A DNA stretch of 64,000 nt from Membranipora membranacea. Lineage: Eukaryota > Bryozoa > Gymnolaemata > Cheilostomatida > Membraniporidae. Below, in pieces: positions 55,562-64,000 of the stretch; the stretch's first letter is position 1; every line of letters begins with the position of its first letter. The DNA is taken from the NCBI GenBank assembly GCA_914767715.1, contig OU612069.1, positions 64,001 through 128,000 on the forward strand. The letters are read 5' to 3'. The translations under genes were made by a program, and so were the position numbers. The notes beneath the pieces were generated by a model. That model worked only from the letters and a program-made list of their open reading frames with translations. It was not told the DNA's origin and did no database searches.

Positions 55562-58500
55562 TTATACTGACTATTCATTCTGATTTATATAATATAAATA
55601 TGTATATTATATATTTGTTTCCTCATTCTATTTTGCGGTATTTTTTTAAGCTTGATTTTACATTTTTAAACTGAACTTCACCTTTTACATCACACAATAA
55701 GATCTGACTTACATGACCAGTTAAAATCTAGAGGAAAAGCTGTCGTTTTATTTCCTGGCTTGCAGCGCTGAGATTATTACTCAGCAGTCCGGGTGACTGG
55801 TAGCTGCTATGTTACTTATGCCAGGAGAGCCAGATCAAAGTTTGACTTTACGATTCTACATTCTACAACACAACCCAGAACCAAAAACCCAGAAAATGTG
55901 GAAAATAACTGTAACTCTAAAGTCCAACAGTTCGTTTTTTTGTGTATATCTCATTCATATTTATCACTTATATTTCTTGCAGCTAGAGCCACCATTATTA
56001 TCCTTTTATTTTATTCCACATTTTTAGCTCGCTTCTTATTTCTGCTGCGTTTGTAAACCCGATTATTTTGTAGTATTGACCTAAACAGCTTCTTTTAATT
56101 TTCACACACTGTAATAGTTCCTAGGACTTGTTATAGTAGAAAAATGGATTTAAATGCATTATGATATTTGAATAAACACGTATCTAGACCTCCATAGTCC
56201 TCATTGTAATGTCAACTGGACACTAATTTGACCAGACAGCGTACAGTATGGCAATCGGATGTTTTTCGTGATCTGCAATGCAGTACACATGACAACTAAC
56301 TTGTAAGGAGTTATAAATAATCATCAGAAATCTGTTGTTACTCGGACTCGAACTAAGTAGGAAATATGATCAAAAAGCTTACTTGTGAGCACTAGAGAGT
56401 TCTTAATCAGTCTCAGCCTAACTTTATTTTTCTTATTACCTCATGCCCTTTGGTAATTACCCACTTAAGGTGCTTTCTGAGAGTGATGTATCGGGATTTT
56501 CTTCCCTTGTCGAATGGTGAGAAAACTCCCCATAAAGGCACAGATGACAATTGAGGAAAGTCTTAATCAAACATGATCGCAGAGTAAGAAAACCAAAGGA
56601 TATTATTATCAGCCTTTGAATGATATATTTCCTTTCTTTGTATACGGAGACCTGACTACTTGATGTACCACATGGTCTTATATGCACATGCTTGATCAGT
56701 GAATAAAGTGGATGAATATATAATAACTATAATATAACGCGATATCACTCTGACTCTAAAGCTGTATGAGCTTGCACACTACAACACATAATAACAGGAA
56801 GTTGTAAAACCTCTCAAAACTGTAACTCTCAATCCTATCAATGTCAAATTTGCACAGCAACGTAAAACCAGGAAGAATTTTAAAACACCTTGGTAGAAGC
56901 TAAGCGTGACGACAATAACACCATCGAGAAAAGATAATTACGAGATTTTTAAACTCCTAGAAATTTGCTGTCCGCACTGCAGCTATGTTACATTGCCAAA
57001 CAAATAAAATGTTTGATAATGTAATGCTTAGACTACACTGCAGGAGTCAGAAAGGACAATAACAACACTTGATTATTTTATTTCCAAAATAGAGATACAA
57101 ATCTGGCGAGCTAGATTTGTTAGCTACATATACCTAAGGGAAATTCGGATGATATCATTAGAGCTTTGTTAATGGGTGATATAATAATAAATATGATTCT
57201 GGATTAATTCAGTTTCCAAATGCAAAAAATCTTGTAATGGTAGCTTAAGAGACTTTAATTAATTTGTTATTAATTAAACTGTTAGGGTTAATATCAACAG
57301 GTCCTATAGATTACTCCAGTTTTGTAATTAAGTTTTACAGTAGAGGAGTAAATAATGGTTTGAGTCTAGCTAAGCAAGGTTTGGAGACTAAATGTTAGCT
57401 AGCACCAATATTTACTAGCTAAGCAAGGTTTGGCGACTAAATGATAGCTAGCACCAATATTTGCTAGCTTAGGCGGAAGTTTATCCAATGTAAATATGCT
57501 GAGAAAATTTTAGCTACTCATTAGTTTCACAATTTAAGCCTGTAGGTAAAGTAGGTAATATATCCTTCCGCTTTTAGTCTACCTTGGGGGTAATGTCTTC
57601 TCCGCCAATACTCCACTCCTCCTAATACTCCACGTCTTTGGTAATAAAACAATCTTTGTTTGTCCTGATATATTTATTTGTTCTACTATATTTGACTAGT
57701 CTGAGCCCCCCAGACTTTTGCCCCCGTCCGACGGCCCCCTGGCTGAAGAGGAATACAGCCCTGCAGTCCTGTAGTCCTGCAGCCCTGCAGTCTATAATTT
57801 AGAGTCAAATCACTACGACACACTACTTGGGGTTTGAAAAAATGATTAAACACGACAATAATGTAATAATACGGGTTCTATTTTGTTTGATTCACAACTA
57901 TGGTACTGCTTTGATATGAACAATAGTTGCACTGATATGCCTTGGAACCCCCTCCCCAATATTGACTTTCTGTAAACCGATGGAGAGCAACCTAGCTACT
58001 TAAAAGTAGAAGCCCAACAGGAATTGATTTTGAATTTAATTTTGTCAAAGAATCGATGCCTGTAAGGCTGTTTTGATCAAAATGCCAAATTGATTTTCTA
58101 AACAGTTCTTATTTATTAAAGAAAATGATGATGTGCTCTTTGAACCAGTCTATTTCTCATCGACTTCAGAAAAATAGGTCAATATAATGAATAGCAAGCG
58201 CGCTAACCAAGTGCGCTAACCAATCGCGCCATCTTGCCATCTCACAATCCCAAAACAAGAACGGGTTGACGGCGCTAATTAGATAGCCCGCTGTTCACTA
58301 CTCGGAGTATTACTAAACAAACTAAACACTCTTTATTACACTTTATAATTTTTAGTTCAGGGCAGATCATTCCTACAGAAAAAGGCCAAATATCCAATCT
58401 TATCTAAAGTGAAGCATCTGGGGCAATTCTAGAGGAATGAGGAAGCGCCCGAACGGGAAATGATATGTTTTACCCCCAAGCAAGGAGGAGGACTTCCATA

Positions 58501-58584
58501 TAGAGCTGGCCTTGTTTCTCAAGCAGAATAGCATCAATATTTTCCTGGCCTTTACAATCACTGATAACAGATTTATTTTGATTT
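55562..58584. other. Intergenic, no gene recognised
   Basis: AT-rich. A ~49-bp segment containing gctaagcaaggtttgg and gctagcaccaatattt is duplicated in tandem at about 57368-57465. A ctgcagtcctgtagtcctgc simple stretch is near 57760, and a SINE fragment is listed separately. Confidence 0.5.
58192..58310 (-). mobile_element. SINE fragment (family 2)
   Basis: The minus strand has GGCGCGATTGGTTAGCGCAC (A-box-like, with a repeated GGTTAGCGC) preceded by a block, CGAGTAGTGAACAGCGGGCT, shared with 61256-61305. The B-box part is absent. Confidence 0.6.
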
Positions 58585-58588
58585 ACAT

Positions 58589-58792
58589 TATTAAGTTTGT
58601 GTGTTGGTGATGTTTTACGATATTTTATTGGGAGCATCTAGCAGAGGCATCTTACTGGTAGCATGGTTTACATAGAAAGGAAGTAGCCACTGCATTGTGG
58701 TCATTATAAAAGAACAATAGAATCTGACATCACGTCCTGTGATGTCTGTTAGCAGACTAATTAACTGTCATCGTTAAGGCATGGCATATATA
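58589..58792 (-). repeat. 3' LTR of degenerate gypsy element
   Basis: 204 bp, from tattaag to ggcatatata on the plus strand; matches 63407-63610 with two substitutions (near 58747 and 58766). Confidence 0.9.
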
Positions 58793-58806
58793 ATGTTGCC
58801 TCCCCT

Positions 58807-59505
58807 TTAAGAGGGTTTATATCTCTCTGGTGGTTTGCTTATTCGAGCTGAACGTCTCAGTACTGGTGGTGTAATAGGTGACGGTGTAGAGGTTTGAGTA
58901 CGTTGTCTCTGCGTTGTAACCATCGGACTAGTACTGGGTATAAGGCTTGTATCTGTATCAGTGCTCGAACCATCATCTGTACCGTCAGCATCTGACGACC
59001 TCTGGGGCAAAGTGGTTGCTGCTTTTACACTGGCTTTGCTGAAGGTATCCTGAGATAAATCTTGTCTTGTTACATTAGAATTATGGGGTTGGTTTAAATC
59101 ATCATAGTCACAATCATCAATTTGTGTACCAGCAGAAACTAAATGATTCAAATGACAATACCGAACTCTAGAACCAATCCTGACTAGATACCTGAGCGGA
59201 CCTATGCGTTATATTACAGTGCCAAATAACCACTTGTCTCGACCAATCATGTTCCGGACCTTGACAGAATCTCCGACTTTAAACTCACGAGACTTGGAAT
59301 TACTACCATCGACATAACTATGATCCTGAGAATTATCAACGTCTGCTTGCAGACTGGGTTTCATGAGAGTAAATAAAGTGCGTAGTTGTCTGCCCATTAA
59401 CAGTTCACATGGAGCACGCCCTGTTGTAGCATGATTGGTTGTGTTATATCCTAACAGAAACCTCGACAGTGCCAAATTCCTATCCCTTGAACTACCTTTC
59501 ACTTT
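58807..59505 (-). pseudogene. Integrase C-terminal part and tail, two in-frame stops
   Basis: Same reading frame as the pol segment upstream, but separated by TAG at 59503-59505 and TAA near 59206. Readable parts include the GYNTTNHATTGRAPCELLMG region with RQLRTLF, a KVGDSVKVRN strand region and a Ser/Thr-rich tail ending SARISKPPERYKPS. All are typical of the gypsy integrase end. Confidence 0.85.
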
Positions 59506-61062
59506 CTAGAGAAAACTCTTAGCTGTCTGCACACAACGCTCTGCTTGACCATTTGATGCAGCATGATACGGAGGTGAATATTTATGAACTATTCCATTAG
59601 ACTTGAGAAACTCCTCAAACTCTCCGGATGTGAATGACTTAGCATTATCTGTATACAATATCGCACATAACCCATGTGTCGAGAATAATTGTCTTAGCGA
59701 AAGGACAGCCTTAGAGCTAGTAATACTGCTTATGGGCTCTACATGTAACCATTTGCTATAACTATTGACCAAAATCAAATAATTCTGACTATCATATTCA
59801 GCGAAATCAGCATGAAGCCTGAACCATGGCTTCTTCTCAAACTGAAACGGATACCAAGTTTTGGGTGGTGAATTACCAACCATTTGACATTCACGACATT
59901 CTTTTGCTATAGTCTCTATAGTACTATCAACATTTGGAAACCAGAAATAACTACGAACCACTGATTTCATTCTGACAACACCAGTGTGATCCTGGTGCAA
60001 CTCTGACATAACTCTATCGATAAGACAATAGGGTAGGACAACTCTACAATCATACAATATACATCCTTTGTCAACTGCGAGATCACCGCGCTTACTGCAG
60101 TATGGCTCTAACTCTACATCTGATACATGTTTAGGCCAACCGAATTTCACGAAGTCTGGAACCTTACTGAGAATAGGACATCTACTAGTTTCACGAGCTA
60201 TTTCATCAGCAGTCACTGGGAGATTATCAACTATTGAGAAATAATTTACTTCCATCTCAAAACTTTCATTAGAACTGAGCGGAGCTCTCGACAGATAATC
60301 AACATGACATAAGTCAGAACCTTTGCGATATTCTACTGTATAGTTGTACTCGTTTAGAATGAGTTTCCATCTGTGCAGTCGAAAGAGGGCAACTCCAGAC
60401 TCTAGTTTAGCATTAGGGCCGAAAACTGTCTGAAGTGCACTGTGATCTGCGATGAGTATGAATTTGTTGCCAATAAGATACTTTGCAAACTTCTTCAATC
60501 CAAACATGATGCTGAGAGCTTCTCTGTGTGTCTGAGCGTAGTTTGATTCTGCATTTGAGAGTGTTCTCGAGGCATAGGCTATCGGTGTTTCAGATCCCTC
60601 TTCTTCTCTATGTGAGATTATGGCTCCAAAACCGTAGGGACTTGCATCACACGCCATCACTAGCTGTTTTCTAGGGTCAAATCTGGTGAGCAGATTTTGG
60701 ATGCACAACTCTCCCCTCAGATTGTTGAATGCTTGTTGGCACTCTTCCGTCCAAACGAAGTCAACTCCATCACGCGTTAGATTATGTAACAGCTCAGCTT
60801 TGGTAGCGACTTGTTCAATGAACTTTCCATAGTAGTTGATCATTCCTATGAACTGCTGCACGTCTTGGACTTTCTTAGGAGTCTTAGCTTCTTTTATAGC
60901 TTTTACTCTGTCTGCATTGGGTGCTATGCCAGATTTACTGAGAACATGACCAAGATATGGAACCGACAACTGCAACAACGAACTTTTGTGTTTATTCACT
61001 GTGATACCATGTTTTTCCAACCAATCAAAAGCCTCATCTAGCGTTTTCAAGTGCTCAGGAGA
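59506..61062 (-). pseudogene. Pol fragment: RT thumb, RNase H, integrase core
   Basis: Begins at the insertion junction (SPEHLKTLDEAFDWLEKHGI) and covers the RT connection, RNase H (ACDASPYGFGAI), integrase zinc finger (HQDHTGVVRMKSVV..CREC) and DDE core (DFAEYDS, TDNAKSF, ASNGQAERCV). It ends at a TAG stop. The RT catalytic centre is missing on this side of the insertion. Confidence 0.9.
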
Positions 61063-61310
61063 GGTATACACCCGAGGGTGCTGGGGGCTGGAACAATCAA
61101 CAATGAAAGCTCCCCCAGTGGGACTCGAACCCAAAACTCCTGCGGCACAAATCGCCTGGCAGTGAATAGGAAGCGCGCTAACCGATTGCGCCATCCCGCC
61201 ATCCCGCCATCCCGCCATCCCGCCATCCCGCCATCCCGCCATCCGCAAAAAAGAATGGGTTGATGGCACTTATTTGATAGCCCGCTATTCACTACTCGGA
61301 GTTGTGTTCT
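61056..61310 (-). mobile_element. tRNA-derived SINE (family 2), inserted in pol
   Basis: The minus strand has A-box CGCAATCGGTTAGCGCGCTT and B-box GGTTCGAGTCCC, then a tail CCCCCAGCACCCTCGGGTGT. Upstream of the A-box is a run of six GATGGCGG units (61193-61242), preceded by CGAGTAGTGAATAGCGGGCT. Polymerase III promoter parts are present. Confidence 0.82.
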
Positions 61311-61498
61311 CTCATCCCACAGCACATTCCAATCCACCATTGCCACCTTATGAAACACAGCGTACGTGTTAGGATTATTGGCCTTACATGGCCCATTGCT
61401 GGGACCCCTTGTAGAAGGTTTTAGCTGTCTTTCCAGCTTGTCAGCATGTCTTTCCATGCTGTCACATGTCTTTTCATGAGTCAGTCAGTAGACAAGTA

Positions 61499-61632
61499 CA
61501 CAGGAGAGGTATACACCCGAGGGTGCTGGGGGCTGGAACAATCAACAATGAAAGCTCCCCCAGTGAGACTCGAACTCACAACTCCTGCGGCACTAATCAC
61601 CTGGCAGTGAATAGCAAGATATACCAACATGT
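61499..61632 (-). mobile_element. tRNA-derived SINE (family 2), second copy, truncated
   Basis: Repeats the B-box and tail region of 61056-61170 (GTTCGAGTCTCACTGGGGGA), but is cut off before the A-box, where pol sequence resumes. About 190 bp of unidentified sequence separates the two copies. Confidence 0.75.
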
Positions 61633-61965
61633 GTTAAGAATACCTGACAAAACCTGATCTAGGACTTTCTGAAACTGCATACTTGCTACTTTCACACCAA
61701 ACAGCAACCTGGTAGGCACTAATAACCCTTTAGGAGTATTCATTGTGAGAATTTTCTGAGAGCTTTTGTCTAGCTTTAACTGTGTGTAGGCAGATGCGAG
61801 GTCAATCTTAGAGAATTTTTCTCCTTTCGTTGTGAAGAGATCATCTGGCAGCGGTAGCGGATAAACATTGTCTTCAATAGCCTTGTTAACAGAAATGGAG
61901 TAGTCGGCGCATACTCTTACATTTTGCCTTGATCCCTGGGTACACATACGAGTGGTGAGGCCCAT
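61633..61965 (-). pseudogene. Reverse transcriptase N-terminal fragment
   Basis: Encodes VCADYSISVNKAIEDN, the KIDLASAYTQLKLD motif and FQKVLDQVLSGI, then NTCWY, where the expected YxDD motif is broken by the insertion. It is joined to upstream protease sequence only through a frameshift near 61970. Confidence 0.85.
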
Positions 61966-61995
61966 TTAATCTTCTGAACAGGTACGAGACAACCA

Positions 61996-62815
61996 TCTGT
62001 GACTCGTTTATCTAGATGTGTCTACCTTATCTCTGAACATCAACGGAACTGGTCGAGCTTTACAGAATATGGGTGTACAATCAGGTTTCAACTCTATAGA
62101 AGCCTCATAACCTCTAATCTCACCAAGGCAATCACTACGAAATACCTGAGCATGCTTTGACAACACCTCATTGAGAGTACGAGATTTGACCTGACCTACT
62201 ATTGGTACTGAGAATATTTCATTCCAATTCAACCGTATGTGAGAAAGCCAATTTCTACCTAGCAAACTTGTACCATTACCCTGTACTACAACAAGCGGCA
62301 ACTTATGTGACTGAGCTGCATAAACTACATCAACAGAAATCTCACCTAAAACTTTAACTAGATTGCCACTATAATCATGTAATGTCAAGTCAGAACGAGC
62401 AGACAACTTACAATGACTGAATTTTGACTGGTACACTTTTGATGATATTAGACTCCAACCACACCCCGTATCCAATTGTAATTTGATAGATTTACCTTCA
62501 ACCTTCATTGGTATATCGATCGGTTTGCGTACATCAGCCATGAGGTTGATTTCCGGCGTGGAGACCGTCATCAGTCCGAGTACTACAACACTTAGCAAAA
62601 TGACCTTTTTTAGAACATTTTTTACATATAATGTGTTTATTTGGACAGTTGTCAGCCTTGTGGGGACCAGCACAGCGTGTACATTTCATGCGCGTTTCTC
62701 TATAATTATCATGAGGTTTCTTACGACTCATTCTATTCACTCCAGTATTAAAGCTGCTTGCTGCTGGTTGGCTATTGTCTGAAATAGGGTGCTTTTGTGC
62801 CATATCCATTGTCAT
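61996..62815 (-). pseudogene. Gag zinc knuckles and protease fragment
   Basis: 62534-62815 encodes paired knuckles (CTRCAGPHKADNC, CKKCSKKGHFAKCC). 62008-62673, in another frame, encodes the protease (LQLDTGCGWSLI) and RT start. The two frames must have been one in the ancestor, so there is a frameshift between them. Confidence 0.85.
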
Positions 62816-62907
62816 GGCTATAGATTTCGCATTAATTCATGTTAATGCATCACCCTCTTGCAACAATGCCTCACGAATGCGATTATTGCTAACATGCAGG
62901 CCACAAA

Positions 62908-63351
62908 TCAGTTTATTACGGAGACGATTGTATAAAGCGTTACCTGTACGGCTACAATATAATCTGAAACAGATTCATGAGGCAACTGATGTCTCATGTC
63001 AAACCTAAGCGATTCCGACACCGCATTGACTCCAGCTCTAAAATGTTCATCTAGTAATGTAACAAGAGCATCAAATGTGGAATCCTCTACTTTGTTTGGG
63101 ACACTCAAGCTTATAAGCAAGTCCAGAGTTTCATTACCTATCACAGCCAAAAGAATGTTTTTCTTTTTAGCAGCCTCATTTACCTCGTTGGCCTCAAGCC
63201 AAGAATTTAATCTCAGTTTATATGTGGGCCATTTATCTTTACAATCATATTCCGATACCTTACCTATTGACATGTTGTAGCAGGTTCTCTGAGGTTCTCT
63301 GTCTTCAGTGTATAATTTTGCCAGAAATGTGCCTTTTATATCATCTTCCAT
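62908..63351 (-). pseudogene. Gag N-terminal fragment
   Basis: Starts MEDDIKGTFLAKLY 55 bp inside the 5' LTR and reads a capsid-like region (WLEANEV, FRAGVNAVSESLRF, ESVSDYIVAV) before a frameshift near 62945. Confidence 0.8.
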
Positions 63352-63406
63352 CTACTGTATGCCTCCCTCATAGTATGAGTAATCTTTCACCAGCCTGTGT
63401 CGCCAT

Positions 63407-63610
63407 TATTAAGTTTGTGTGTTGGTGATGTTTTACGATATTTTATTGGGAGCATCTAGCAGAGGCATCTTACTGGTAGCATGGTTTACATAGAAAGGAA
63501 GTAGCCACTGCATTGTGGTCATTATAAAAGAACAATAGAATCTGACATCACGTCCTGTGATGTCGGTTAGCAGACTAATTAATTGTCATCGTTAAGGCAT
63601 GGCATATATA
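63407..63610 (-). repeat. 5' LTR of degenerate gypsy element
   Basis: 204 bp. The minus strand runs directly into ATGGCGACACAGGCTGG, the primer-binding site, after the LTR end CTTAATA. Confidence 0.9.
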
Positions 63611-63614
63611 ACAT

Positions 63615-64000
63615 ACATATTCTACAGAAATGTGATGTCTAAATAAAAATGAGGATCAATCTATGATGGCAGCGACAAAAATTGATTCAGCTTAACGAGG
63701 CATGTGCTAAGCCACACTGCCGTGAATCATGGTATTGTTGTTGGAACATCAATGTCCGATAACGCTGAGAACTGGTGTAAATGTTGCCACTGTCAGCGCG
63801 GTGTACATGGATGATTTAGAGGAGGATGAGGATACGTTACCAATTCTTGCTCTTTATGTTTGTGTCACCTAATTATCAGTGCATCCGATTCCCTGGTTAG
63901 GATTAATGTGCGACTGATCTGATAACTTTGCTGTGGCCAGTGTCTTACCTTTTTTTATATATCTTTTGAATTCTCAATATAATACACATGCTTTGTTGTA
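63615..64000. other. No feature recognised
   Basis: Unique-looking sequence right of the degenerate gypsy element; no open frame of note. Confidence 0.4.

Larger units (their letters stand above)
58589..63610 (-). mobile_element. Degenerate Ty3/gypsy element with nested SINE insertion
   Basis: LTRs of 204 bp at 58589-58792 and 63407-63610 differ at two sites by eye. The target duplication is acat (58585-58588 and 63611-63614). The polypurine-type tract AGGGGAGGCAACAT lies next to the 3' LTR, and the primer-binding site TGGCGACACAGG at about 63405. The coding region is broken by frameshifts, two in-frame stops and an insertion of about 0.6 kb, so it is inactive. Confidence 0.92.

Overview
The window comes from a eukaryotic, invertebrate-type animal genome; phylum cannot be fixed from this sequence alone. 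The evidence is GT-AG introns with conserved phase, secreted or membrane proteins built from PAN/apple, C-type lectin, CUB-like and sushi modules, Ty3/gypsy LTR retrotransposons, tRNA-derived SINEs, an L2/CR1-like LINE remnant, MITEs and long minisatellites. No bacterial operon, rRNA, bona fide tRNA gene or CRISPR array was found. The DNA is AT-rich.

Layout: 1-4795 is an intact-ORF Ty3/gypsy element on the minus strand, with its 3' LTR cut by the window edge, sitting in a 43-bp minisatellite (4796-6108). 6701-12350 holds the 3' part of a plus-strand coiled-coil gene whose introns carry a 2.5-kb 16-bp minisatellite, a MITE and a 12-copy tandem repeat of its own exon end plus splice donor. 13468-23248 is a complete, apparently young LTR retroelement (326-bp LTRs differing at about one site, 4-bp TSD). 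Its single 2,423-codon frame reads gag, then an envelope-like glycoprotein, then protease-RT-RNase H-integrase, an order not usual for any family I know. 23314-30833 is a tandem pair of four-exon PAN plus C-type-lectin genes. The first is intact; the second carries a premature stop and a homogeneous 38-bp minisatellite in an intron.

31,950-32,970 is a trinucleotide-type array open in several frames on both strands. 33-46 kb has no recognisable host gene. It is a patchwork of diverged units of about 1.8-1.9 kb, an internal ~1-kb duplication, SINEs and LINE fragments. 46111-55018 is a seven-exon receptor-like gene: signal peptide, two ectodomain modules (the second CUB-like), two sushi modules, Cys/Pro/Thr stalk, one TM helix and an NPxY-type tail. 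All its exon phases fit. Its introns hold two MITE families, a foldback element and a SINE. 58589-63610 is a decayed gypsy element (204-bp LTRs, TSD acat), broken by frameshifts, two stops and a SINE-containing insertion inside the RT catalytic YxDD motif.

The two main surprises are the gag-env-pol single-frame retroelement and three independent tandem duplications, in two neighbouring genes, that each copy an exon end together with its 5' splice site. Exon structures are read by eye from splice signals and frame; they are not transcript-supported.
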